This document shows, piece by piece, positions 12,301 through 24,700 of a stretch of 64,000 bases of DNA. The stretch comes from Neospora caninum Liverpool. Its lineage: Eukaryota > Apicomplexa > Conoidasida > Eucoccidiorida > Sarcocystidae. The stretch covers positions 1-64,000 of the forward strand of contig NC_018389.1 of assembly GCF_000208865.1 (NCBI RefSeq), given 5' to 3'. The position numbers and the translations under genes were made by a program. The notes beneath the pieces were generated by a model. The model had not been told where the DNA came from. It made no database searches and saw nothing but the letters and a program-made list of their open reading frames with translations. The stretch's first letter is position 1; each line of letters starts with the position of its first letter.

Positions 12301-15300
12301 AAGAGACACCGCTGCGCTCACGCTATGGACACGCCAGGAGTGTGTGAAACAGTGGGCGAATGTCGTACCTTGCTGCCGCTGCAGTCTCGCCTCGTTTCGC
12401 ATTCGGCCGCAGCACCTTTTGCATCCCGAGACGTATTCCAACACTTTGCGTCAGACCTAACATCGCTGAACATGTCCTCCAGTGGGTACGCATCGTTCAA
12501 CGCGATTCCGCTGTCGTTCCACTCACGGGGACTGCCGCTCCCTCGATAAGCCCGTTGAGGGGATATGCAGAAGTCGAAGGACCCCGAGACCCCCACGTCG
12601 ACGGCCATCGCTTCGCTACTCCGTACCACTGCCTCGTCCCTTAATATGCCCGCGTACGCGTCCGCCACCAGCAATCCCACGAGGCAGCGCCCCTTCCCAT
12701 CACGAACGACGAGCACCAGGGTTCGTGTTCAGTAGCGTTGCAACCACACTTGGCCACATCCATCCAGTCTGTTGAGACCGCCACACCGCCAGCGCCACGC
12801 ACGTCGTGCGAAGACTCGGTCGCGACCGGCTTTGAGCGGCCTCGGGCAGAAACAAATGATGAAAAGAAGTTGTAAGGCGTCGCCACAAACGCACGAGCCT
12901 GTCGCGGAAACGTGCGGTTACCAACGCAGCAACTATGTCTATGGCGTGTGCGCTCAGGACCATGACAGAGAGAAAGGTGCGAGTCAGGTAGCTTTGATCA
13001 CTGATGTTCCATTAGCAGGAGGACGCCCAGCAACGTCTGGCAAAACCCACACCCAGGGGCACCTGCGCTGTTGTTTACTACACAAGGCTTATCCACGACT
13101 TTATTCATCCACACCTGAGGGTTTAGGCCACAACCCATGCGCGACGGTGCTTCTACGCGCGAGACCACACGAACCTTTGAACCACCACAAGGAACACAGA
13201 GGTCTTGAGAGAAGTGAATATCGATATCGGCTTCAGATACTGTTGTGATAATCACTCTGTCTCGTTTGCTTTGCGGGGACAAGGTGCTTGGGGCCGTTGC
13301 TGGCGAACAGGCGGGTACGACAGACACCGCTAGGGATCTGCGGCTGACCTCCTCAATCACCCACGCAGATATATATTTCTGAGGGAATGTCCCTTAAGCT
13401 CGCCATCGATCTGTGTAAACTTCGCCACAGGCAAGCGCGTGACGACTGCGTACTAGCATCTGAGGAAACCCGCAGTGGTCCCCTCACGCGGCATCCGTTG
13501 AACGCGTCGCTGAAGCAACACCTCCGAGGACGCGCCTCTCGCCCATGACCCTTCCTCGAAGTCTTCCTGATCCACTACGCTGTCGGCGCCACAGCTACCA
13601 CAGCGTGTAGCTTTGGCACCTCCGCCTCAGGCTGTTCAACGCACTCACTAAATCCCGACACTCCCGGCCCACACGTACAGAGTTCGCCAACCCTACCAAG
13701 CAGCGGAACCGGATTCCATCTTCCCCAAACCCCCGACTACCTACTCCTTGATCCTGAAAACGGAATCGGACACGGCAGAAGAACGGTGGGGATCACGCCG
13801 GGAACGCAGCCAGGTGCATTTGGCACGGCAGGAAACCTGTGACGCCACGCTGGCACCCGTGTCCTACCCCATTCCTCACTAACCTGTCGAAGCCGGAGGC
13901 GTATGCACCAGGGCTGTGAGTACGGCCTGATATCGATGGAGACACGCCCTGTAGTGGGCTCGCATCACTCACTGTACGGATATCACGATATTCACTTTGG
14001 CAGTCTCCTTCCTGATGTGAGTCTGTACGGAATACACGGATCGGATTCTTGTTGGACCCGCACCCGATTAGTAATTGGATGAACGCTGTTTACGGATAGT
14101 ATGTACGGAAAATACTCGACTCTTCTACAGTTTATCCGCAAGTGCTGGGACAACAAAAAGCAGCATGGCGCGCCACAGACCATATGCGAACAGCCCCCGC
14201 TTCCTCTGTGGCCGGGAACACAACGAATAAATGAGGCATCACAATGTCAAACGAAGACGTAGGTAGGAAGAGATGAATATCAGGCATGAGCGAAGGCTGA
14301 TACAGTTGCAAGGACCAACCTGTTTTGGCCTTTCCTCGAGGGCGTCAGTCTGTTTGTCGCTGTCAGCGAACACAAGTGCCACGACAGTTCATATTGATTC
14401 TTTCGTCTCGGACGAATGAAACACAGCACCGCGTGTAGCAGCTGTTCACGGGCTCGCTCAAAAGCACGAACCCCAGCCCGTCACACACCAATCTTGCAGA
14501 TTCGCGAGCCCTCATTCTACCGTTCTCCGTCGAGGTCGAATGAGGAGTGCGTACTAGCATCAGCTGACGAAACCCGCGATGGCTCCCTCAACTGACGTGG
14601 AATGAAGTTCCCGCTGATGCAGCTCATCCGCAGTCACACCTGTCGCCCATCCCCCTGCCTCCGCACCGTTCCAAAGCCAATCCCCGCTCATCGGCCCAAC
14701 CCCACCACCCACGTGCAATGCGTAACTACCACGAGTGCAGAAAGGGCCACCACGCCCCTCAGTATGCATCAAAGGGCTTCGTCCCTTCTGGACACGTTCC
14801 TCTTCTATATGCCCCAAACTCAAACGGTAGTAACATCGTCTGCCCCCACGCACACAGACCGCACGACGCTTTTCAAGCTGCGCGGGGCGCCACACCCTAT
14901 GCGCGATGATGCTTCTACGCGCGGGACCACACTAACCTTTGAACCACCACACCGAACACAGAGGTTTTGAGAGAAGTGAAAATCGACCCGATTTCAGATA
15001 CGGTCGTGGGGATCACTGCGTCTCGTTTGCTTTGCGGGGGCGAGCTGCTTCTAGTCGCTGTCTACCAATAGGGTGACCTCCAAGCGGTCGCGTGACACTC
15101 GACGTCACGTGTAGCTGCTAGACGTCCTCGATTCAACACGAACCTCGGCCCGTGTCGAAACCACATGTGGCATCTGTGAGGGGTGCATACTGCCAGTCGC
15201 TGACGGAAATCGCGTTGACTACCTCATGTCACATGCGATGAAAACGATGCTGAGGCAACTCGCGCGCCCGTGTGCAGACCTCCAAACCCCTCTGCCTGCC

Positions 15301-16871
15301 AACCCTTCAAACGTGACACGCCGGCATCTCCCCGAACCCCATAGCCGGCTACGAACCCCATCCCACAAACACCTCAACGCAACGCAATCACATACCTCCA
15401 AGCCGTACGTATTGCGCATACAGCTCGCCAACGATCCCAAACGGTGAACCCGCATTCCGTCACCCTACCAAACCAGTCACTACCTACACTCGGAGGCTGA
15501 ACACGAAATGAAGAAAAAACCAGTCGGGGCCCCCTCCTGAACCACTCCCAGTGCACCTGAAACCAAGAGACATACGCCGCAGATTTGCTGACGTCGGAAG
15601 GTCTCGTCTCGCTCTAGTCTCGTGTCTTCCGAAACGTATTTCATCCCGCTACGCAAGACCTGTTTTGACGCAGACGCGCTGCCTACTGGTCACGCGTCAC
15701 GCAATGTCGCACCGCTGCCGGTCCCCACATCGTATCATCACATCTCTCGCACCGACCATAGAGTGGATGAGCCCTGTCGCATTTTTCCTCATATAACCTC
15801 GACTCATGGTAACGCCGTGACATTGCCCCGCCACATAACGCGCCCGCGCAGGCTTCCCTGCACGGATAATCCCGCGAGGGAGCGCCCCTTCCCACCACGG
15901 GCAACGAATGTCAACCGTCCTGCTCAACCGGCTTGCACCAACATTGCCGGCTGCATCCAGTCGGCTCAGACGGCCACACAGGGCCATATATGGCCTGCGC
16001 TGACTCGGTGAACCGGATGCGACCACCTGCGAACAGGCTCGGGAGTCCTGAGAGGGAGCCGCGTCGAGTCGGCAGACCCCACAAGTCTTTCGAGAAAACC
16101 CGCGGCTACCAACGCATCGACTATGCCTAAAGCGCGTGTGCCCGGGACCCTCACAAAGAAAAAAATGCAGCTCAGGCAGCTCTGGTCACTGATATTCCAT
16201 TAACGGCAAAACAATCCTCCACGCATGGCGGAAAACGCTTGCGGCACGATATGGACACCTGTGTGGCAGTGCAGTAGTACCGAAACTGAAACTGCTACGT
16301 CTCACCATTCATTGGCACCGTTAGAGCCGTCCCGACGTGTGCTCTATTCATAGGCTCGGGAGTCCAATGGTAGAAAGAAACGTTTTCCCGCGTGCAGTTG
16401 TGTGCAAGGAAAGGAATGATATCGCAGCACCACTTGAAGCGGCTATCCACAGCCTTGCTCAATCCTCAATCCCATCCCGCGACACGACAACCTCGCAGAT
16501 TCGTCGGCGCCCAATCCAAATGTCGATAGCGAAATTCCTGCGCATGGTCCGTAGATTCGAGGGCTGACGAAATCTGCGTAGGCCCCCGAAAAACATGTGT
16601 AATAGAGGCGGTGCTGAAGCAACTCGTACCCAGCCACACCTGTCGCCAAATCCCCTGTTCTGCCAACCTTCCCAGTCCACTCACTGTCACCGCCCCGACA
16701 CCCTCCACCGCCCAAGTCTGCGCCTCATGGTCGGCAACGCACTGACATACCTACCGAATCGTTGGCCCCCCACGCATGCAGTTTGCCATCTCTCTCACCG
16801 AGTAGGCCCCTACTCCTTGTTCAACATCCACTTCCTTACTACCTACCCTTTGAGGCTGAACAGAAAATAAC

Positions 16872-18464
16872 AAGAGGCACCGCTGCGCTCACGCTATGGG
16901 CATGCCAAGAGTGTCTGAAACAGTGGGCGAATCACCTTGCTGGCGCTGCAGTCTCGCCTCGCTTCGCACTCAGCAGTTGCCTTGTTTGATCCCCAGACGT
17001 AATCCAATGGTTTCCGTGAGACCACACGTTGTCGCACACAGCGTCGCGTGTAGAAAATGCAGCACCCCGACGCCATTCGCTGCTATTCCACTCCGGGAAC
17101 ATCCGGTCCCACACAGGGTCCTTCCCCACGACCACCACCCCTGCCCCCCCCTTCCCCTTCCGGTGAGCGGCTATGCCCAGTCGGAGGACCCCAAACCGAT
17201 GCACATTCCTTCACTACTTCGTCCCACCAGGCTTCGCCTCATAAAACCCCCGCGCACGCCTCCTGCACCAACACTCCCACAACACTGCCCCCTTCCCCCC
17301 ACCAGCAACGAGGGTCAACGGTCCCTCCCGCTCAACCGATCTGCAACAACGCGACCACGCGCATCCAGTCGGGTGGGACCACCACACTCCGTATCATACA
17401 TGTCCAGAAAGGAATCGAAGCCGACCAGTTGTGTCAGCACGCTCAGGACGACACGAAAGGAAGCTACGCTGAGCTGCCATGTCGCATGAGACGTTCGGGG
17501 AAACGTGCGGTTACCAACCCAGCAGACGTGTCTAAGGCGTTCCGCTCCAGGGTCAAACACGCCGCACACGTTGCGAGTCAGACGTCCCCGAACACTGATG
17601 TAGGGCGAAAGCTCTTTCCAGTTCCATGAACGACGTCTCATATCACATTAGCCTCGCTGCCATGGCCTATAGGCAGTTATCATTAGAACATATCCAGTGT
17701 AAAGATGGAACGGAGTGCTGCGTAAGCTTCCTCATTCGCCACATAACACTCCGCAACGCCTGGCACAACACACAAGAGAGGAAATATGGACACCTGCGGC
17801 GCAGTGTCGAACAAACGAAATCCCTCCCCACGCCTCTCTATCCATCCACAGTTTTCGGGGCGTTCGCAGGTGCGCTGCGTCCATACGCCGTCAGAAGCCA
17901 CTGGTAGACAAGACGTGTTCTGTCGCTGTCTACACGAACACGTCTGTTCCGACACTTCTCACTGACCTCATCGACATGCCCACCTGATTTGCGGCACCAC
18001 GTAAAGCGCCGATCCACAGCATCGATCAAACACGAAACCCAGCCACTGACACGGCATGACCGCTTGCAGATTTCCACGATTCTCACACTCGCAGCGCTTA
18101 TCGCCGCCGAAACGAGAATGAACGGTGCGCACTTTGGGACGCTGACGTCACCCGCCGAGCCCGCCGGAAAAAATGTGGGATGACGGCGGTGCTGAAACAA
18201 CGGGTCAACAGTCACGCCTGTAGCCAAATCCCCTGTCCTGCCAGCCTTCCAAATCCACTAACTGTCGCCGCCCCGACACCCCCCGCCGCCTCCCCCCCCT
18301 CCCTAGTTTGCGATTCACACAGCCGGCAACGCACAGACATACCTACCGATTCGTTGGTCCCTCCACGCATGCAGTTGGCCATCTCTCTCAAAGAGGGGAT
18401 CCTCAATCCGTGTTCAACATACACTCCCTTACTACCTACTTCCTGGGGCTGAACACCAAATAGC
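16872..18464 (+). repeat. Family A monomer, 1,593-bp long form, HOR copy 2
   Basis: Counterpart of the monomer at 9,111 in copy 1, delimited by the aagag(g/a)cacc phrase at 16,872 and 18,465. Confidence 0.85.
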
Positions 18465-20056
18465 AAGAGACACCGCTGCGCTCACGCTATGGGCATGCCA
18501 AGAGTGTCTGAAACAGTGGGCGAATCACCTTGCTGGCGCTGCAGTCTCGCCTCGCTTCGCACCCGGTAGTTGCCTTGTTTGATCCCCAGACGTATTCCAA
18601 TGGTTTCCGTGAGACCACACGTTGTCGCACACAGCGTCGCGTGTAGAAAATGCAGCACCCCGACGCCATTCGCTGCTATTCCACTCCGGGAACATCCGGT
18701 CCCACACAGGGTCCTTCCCCACGACCACCACCCCTGCCCCCCCCTTCCCCTTCCGGTGAGCGGCTATGCCCAGTCGGAGGACCCCAAACCGATGCACATT
18801 CCTTCACTACTTCGTCCCACCAGGCTTCGCCTCCTAAAACCCCCGCGCACGCCTCCTGCACCAACACTCCCACAAGGTTGCCCCCTTCCCCCCACCAGCA
18901 ACGAGGGTCAACGGTCCCTCCCGCTCAACCGATCTGCAACAACGCGACCACGCGCATCCAGTCCGGTGGGACCACCACACTCCGTATCATACATGTCCAG
19001 AAAGGAATCGAAGCCGAACAGTTGTGTCAGCACGCTCAGGACGACACGAAAGGAAGCTACGCTGAGCTGCCATGTCGCATGAGACGTTCGGGGAAACGTG
19101 CGGTTACCAACCCAGCAGACGTGTCTAAGGCGTTCCGCTCCAGGGTCAAACACGCCGCACACGTTGCGAGTCAGACGTCCCCGAACACTGATGTAGGGCG
19201 AAAGCTCTTTCCAGTTCCATGAACGACGTCTCATATCACATTAGCCTCGCTGCCATGGCCTATAGGCAGTTATCATTAGAACATATCCAGTGTAAAGATG
19301 GAACGGAGTGCTGCGTAAGCTTCCTCATTCGCCACATAACACTCCGCAACGCCTGGCACAACACACAAGAGAGGAAATATGGACACCTGCGGCGCAGTGT
19401 CGAACAAACGAAATCCCTCCCCACGCCTCTCTATCCATCCACAGTTTTCGGGGCGTTCGCAGGTGCGCTGCGTCCATACGCCGTCAGAAGCCACTGGTAG
19501 ACAAGACGTGTTCTGTCGCTGTCTATACGAACACGTCTGTTCCGACACTTCTCACTAACCTCATCGACATGCCCACCTGATTTGCGGCACCACGTAAAGC
19601 GCCGATCCACAGCATCGATCAAACACGAAACCCAGCCACTGACACGGCATGACCGCTTGCAGATTTCCACGATTCTCACACTCGCAGCGCTTATCGCCGC
19701 CGAAACGAGAGTGAACGGTGCGTACTTTGGGACGCTGACGTCACCCGCCGAGCCCGCCGGAAAAAATGTGGGATGACGGCGGTGCTGAAACAACGGGTCA
19801 ACAGTCACGCCTGTAGCCAAATCCCCTGTCCTGCCAGCCTTCCAAATCCACTAACTGTCGCCGCCCCGACACCCCCCGCCGCCTCCCCCCCCTCCCTAGT
19901 TTGCGATTCACACAGCCGGCAACGCACAGACATACCTACCGATTCGTTGGTGCCTCACACATGCAGTTGGCCATCTCTTTCAAAGAGGGGATCCTCAATC
20001 CGTGTTCAACATACACTCCCTTACTACCTACTTCCTGGGGCTGAACACCAAATAGC
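18465..20056 (+). repeat. Family A monomer, 1,592-bp long form, HOR copy 2
   Basis: Counterpart of the monomer at 10,709 in copy 1, delimited by the same phrase at 18,465 and 20,057. Confidence 0.85.
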
Positions 20057-21939
20057 AAGAGACACCGCTGCGCTCACGCTATGGACACGCCAGGAGTGTG
20101 TGAAACAGTGGGCGAATCACCTTGCTGCCGCTGCAGTCTCGCCTCGTTTCGCATTCGGCCGCAGCACCTTTTGCATCCCGAGACGTATTCCAACACTTTG
20201 CGTCAGACCTAACATCGCTGAACATGTCCTCCAGTGGGTACGCATCGTTCAACGCGATTCCGCTGTCGTTCCACTCACGGGGACTGCCGCTCCCTCGATA
20301 AGCCCGTTGAGGGGATATGCAGAAGTCGAAGGACCCCGAGACCCCCACGTCGACGGCCATCGCTTCGCTACTCCGTACCACTGCCTCGTCCCTTAATATG
20401 CCCGCGTACGCGTCCGCCACCAGCAATCCCACGAGGCAGCGCCCCTTCCCATCACGAACGACGAGCACCAGGGTTCGTGTTCAGTAGCGTTGCAACCACA
20501 CTTGGCCACATCCATCCAGTCTGTTGAGACCGCCACACCGCCAGCGCCACGCACGTCGTGCGAAGACTCGGTCGCGACCGGCTTTGAGCGGCCTCGGGCA
20601 GAAACAAATGATGAAAAGAAGTTGTAAGGCGTCGCCACAAACGCACGAGCCTGTCGCGGAAACGTGCGGTTACCAACGCAGCAACTATGTCTATGGCGTG
20701 TGCGCTCAGGACCATGACAGAGAGAAAGGTGCGAGTCAGGTAGCTTTGATCACTGATGTTCCATTAGCAGGAGGACGCCCAGCAACGTCTGGCAAAACCC
20801 ACACCCAGGGGCACCTGCGCTGTTGTTTACTACACAAGGCTTATCCACGACTTTATTCATCCACACCTGAGGGTTTAGGCCACAACCCATGCGCGACGGT
20901 GCTTCTACGCGCGAGACCACACGAACCTTTGAACCACCACAAGGAACACAGAGGTCTTGAGAGAAGTGAATATCGATATCGGCTTCAGATACTGTTGTGA
21001 TAATCACTCTGTCTCGTTTGCTTTGCGGGGACAAGGTGCTTGGGGCCGTTGCTGGCGAACAGGCGGGTACGACAGACACCGCTAGGGATCTGCGGCTGAC
21101 CTCCTCAATCACCCACGCAGATATATATTTCTGAGGGAATGTCCCTTAAGCTCGCCATCGATCTGTGTAAACTTCGCCACAGGCAAGCGCGTGACGACTG
21201 CGTACTAGCATCTGAGGAAACCCGCAGTGGTCCCCTCACGCGGCATCCGTTGAACGCGTCGCTGAAGCAACACCTCCGAGGACGCGCCTCTCGCCCATGA
21301 CCCTTCCTCGAAGTCTTCCTGATCCACTACGCTGTCGGCGCCACAGCTACCACAGCGTGTAGCTTTGGCACCTCCGCCTCAGGCTGTTCAACGCACTCAC
21401 TAAATCCCGACACTCCCGGCCCACACGTACAGAGTTCGCCAACCCTACCAAGCAACGGAACCGGATTCCATCTTCCCCAAACCCCCGACTACCTACTCCT
21501 TGATCCTGAAAACGGAATCGGACACGGCAGAAGAACGGTGGGGGTCACGCTGTGAACGCAGCCAGGTGCATTTGGCACGGCAGGAAACCTGTGACGCCAC
21601 GCTGGCACCCGTGTCCTACCCCATTCCTCACTAACCTGTCGAAGCCGGAGGCGTATGCACCAGGGCTGTGAGTACGGCCTGATATCGATGGAGACACGCC
21701 CTGTAGTGGGCTCGCATCACTCACTGTACGGATATCACGATATTCACTTTGGCAGTCTCCTTCCTGATGTGAGTCTGTACGGAATACACGGATCGGATTC
21801 TTGTTGGACCCGCACCCGATTAGTAATTGGATGAACGCTGTTTACGGATAGTATGTACGGAAAATACTCGACTCTTCTACAGTTTATCCGCAAGTGCTGG
21901 GACAACAAAAAGCAGCATGGCGCGCCACAGACCATATGC

Positions 21940-24268
21940 GAACAGCCCCCGCTTCCTCTGTGGCCGGGAACACAACGAATAAATGAGGCATCACAATGTC
22001 AAACGAAGACGTAGGTAGGAAGAGATGAATATCAGGCATGAGCGAAGGCTGATACAGTTGCAAGGACCAACCTGTTTTGGCCTTTCCTCGAGGGCGTCAG
22101 TCTATTTGTCGCTGTCAGCGAACACAAGTGCCACGACAGTTCATATTGATTCTCTCGTCTCGGACGAATGAAACACAGCACCGCGTGTAGCAGCTGTTCA
22201 CGGGCTCGCTCAAAAGCACGAACCCCAGCCCGTCACACACCAATCTTGCAGATTCGCGAGCCCTCATTCTACCGTTCTCCGTCGAGGTCGAATGAGGAGT
22301 GCGTACTAGCATCAGCTGACGAAACCCGCGATGGCTCCCTCAACTGACGTGGAATGAAGTTCCCGCTGATGCAGCTCATCCGCAGTCACACCTGTCGCCC
22401 ATCCCCCTGCCTCCGCACCGTTCCAAAGCCAATCCCCGCTCATCGGCCCAACCCCACCACCCACGTGCAATGCGTAGCTACTACAAGTGCAAAAAGCGCC
22501 ACCACGCCCCTCAGTATGCATCAAAGGGCTTCGTCCCTTCTGGACACGTTCCTCTTCTATATGCCCCAAACTCAAACGGTAGTAACATCGTCTGCCCCCA
22601 CGCACACAGACCGCACGACGCTTTTCAAGCTGCGCGGGGCGCCACACCCTATGCGCGATGATGCTTCTACACGCGGGATCACACTAACCTTTGAACCACC
22701 ACACCGAACACAGAGGTTTTGAGAGAAGTGAAAATCGACCCGATTTCAGATACGGTCGTGGGGATCACTGCGTCTCGTTTGCTTTGCGGGGGCGAGCTGC
22801 TTCTAGTCGCTGTCTACCAATAGGGTGACCTCCAAGCGGTCGCGTGACACTCGACGTCACGTGTAGCTGCTAGACGTCCTCGATTCAACACGAACCTCGG
22901 CCCGTGTCGAAACCACATGTGGCATCTGTGAGGGGTGCATACTGCCAGTCGCTGACGGAAATCGCGTTGACTACCTCATGTCACATGCGATGAAAACGAT
23001 GCTGAGGCAACTCGCGCGCCCGTGTGCAGACCTCCAAACCCCTCTGCCTGCCAACCCTTCAAACGTGACACGCCGGCATCTCCCCGAACCCCATAGCCGG
23101 CTACGAACCCCATCCCACAAACACCTCAACGCAACGCAATCACATACCTCCAAGCCGTACGTATTGCGCATACAGCTCGCCAACGATCCCAAACGGTGAA
23201 CCCGCATTCCGTCACCCTACCAAACCAGTCACTACCTACACTCGGAGGCTGAACACGAAATGAAGAAAAAAATCAGTCGGGGCCCCCTCCTGAACCACTC
23301 CCAGTGCACCTGAAACCAAGAGACATACGCCGCAGATTTGCTGACGTCGGAAGGTCTCGTCTCGGTCTAGTCTCGTGTCTTCCGAAACGTATTTCATCCC
23401 GCTACGCAAGACCTGTTTTGACGCAGACGCGCTGCCTACTGGTCACGCGGCACGCAATGTCGCACCGCTGCTGGTCCCCATATCGTATCATCATATCTCT
23501 CGCACCGACCATAGAGTGGTTGAGCCCTGTCGCATTTTTCCTCATATAACCTCGACTCATGGTAACGCCGTGACATTGCCCCGCCACATAACGCGCCCGC
23601 GCAGGCTTCCCTGCACGGATAATCCCGCGAGGGAGCGCCCCTTCCCACCACGGGCAACGAATGTCAACCGTCCTGCTCAACCGGCTTGCACCGACATTGC
23701 CGGCTGCATCCAGTCGGCTCAGACGGCCACACAGGGCCATACATGGCCTGCGCTGACTCGGTGAACCGGATGCGACCACCTGCGAACAGGCTCGGGAGTC
23801 CTGAGAGGGAGCCGCGTCGAGTCGGCAGACCCCACAAGTCTTTCGAGAAAACCCGCGGCTACCAACGCATCGACTATGCCTAAAGCGCGTGTGCCCGGGA
23901 CCCTCACAAAGAAAAAAATGCAGCTCAGGCAGCTCTGGTCACTGATATTCCATTAACGGCAAAACAATCCTCCACGCATGGCGGAAAACGCTTGCGGCAC
24001 GATATGGACACCTGTGTGGCAGTGCAGTAGTACCGAAACTGAAACTGCTACGTCTCACCATTCATTGGCACCGTTAGAGCCGTCCCGACGTGTGCTCTAT
24101 TCATAGGCTCGGGAGTCCAATGGTAGAAAGAAACGTTTTCCCGCGTGCAGTTGTGTGCAAGGAAAGGAATGATATCGCAGCACCACTTGAAGCGGCTATC
24201 CACAGCCTTGCTCAATCCTCAATCCCATCCCGCGACACGACAACCTCGCAGATTCGTCGGCGCCCAGT
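21940..24268 (+). repeat. Higher-order satellite repeat, truncated copy 3
   Basis: This copy follows copy 2 until gtcggcgccca at about 24,268. Copies 1 and 2 continue there as atc(c/t)aaatgtcgatagcg, whereas this copy changes to gtcggtgcgagtcagg. The array therefore ends abruptly inside the second monomer. Substitutions relative to copy 2 are clustered near 22,476-22,500, 22,670 and 23,440-23,530 rather than spread evenly. Confidence 0.9.
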
Positions 24269-24700
24269 CGGTGCGAGTCAGGTAGCTCTGCTCACTGATG
24301 TTGCACTAGGGACTAAGCATCTCCACAACGCCTAGCGAAACACACAAGCGGGAAACTACGGACACCTGCGCCGCAGTGTAGTGCATACCAAATCGCAACG
24401 TTTTTCTATTCGTCTACAGTTGTCGAGGGGTCTCGACGCGTGCCTCATCCATCGGCCGACGGAGGCCCATCGTAGAGAAACGCTTCTGCCTGCCTGCAGG
24501 TATAACACGACGCGATGAATGTGTCCGTTGCACACCGCCCCACGCGCGATCCTGCATATGCGGCCGGAAACACAGGACATGTATGAGACACAACACGACA
24601 ACACGATAATCTGAGAAGCGAAGCAAATGAATGACGAAATCCGGTTGACTTGCCGGTACCTCTTTGTCTCGCCGGTTCTGCGATAATGTTTCTTTCACTG
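24269..24700 (+). repeat. Chimeric satellite junction segment
   Basis: After the HOR breakpoint the sequence resembles a different monomer position. The phrase gtgcgagtcaggtagct also occurs at 12,978 and 20,730. It then grades into more diverged, partly unique DNA. No gene is supported. Confidence 0.55.

Larger units (their letters stand above)
6432..14187 (+). repeat. Higher-order satellite repeat, copy 1 (7,756 bp)
   Basis: Every landmark in this block recurs 7,756 bp downstream, for example 6,607 and 14,363, and 7,463 and 15,219. A shared box beginning actaccta sits at 7,723, 9,077, 10,675, 12,267, 13,736 and 15,479. It divides one HOR into five monomers of 1,354, 1,598, 1,592, 1,469 and 1,743 bp. 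The five monomers are clearly related but diverged from each other, while the HOR copies differ only by scattered substitutions and tiny indels. No gene is supported; the small open frames are repeated with the unit. Confidence 0.9.
14188..21939 (+). repeat. Higher-order satellite repeat, copy 2 (7,752 bp)
   Basis: Landmarks recur at 7,752 bp to the next copy, for example 14,363 and 22,115, and 15,219 and 22,971. The 4-bp difference from copy 1 is explained at 12,358 versus 20,113, where copy 1 reads gaatgtcgtacc and copy 2 reads gaatcacc. The shared actaccta box falls at 15,479, 16,838, 18,431, 20,023 and 21,488, giving the same five-monomer order as copy 1. A 6-bp insertion (gaaact duplication) near 16,283 is shared with copy 3 but not copy 1. 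Confidence 0.9.

Noticed and set aside
6432..24268. Regular repeats considered as a CRISPR array
   Set aside because: The units are kilobases long, contiguous and without unique spacers, and the genome is clearly eukaryotic.
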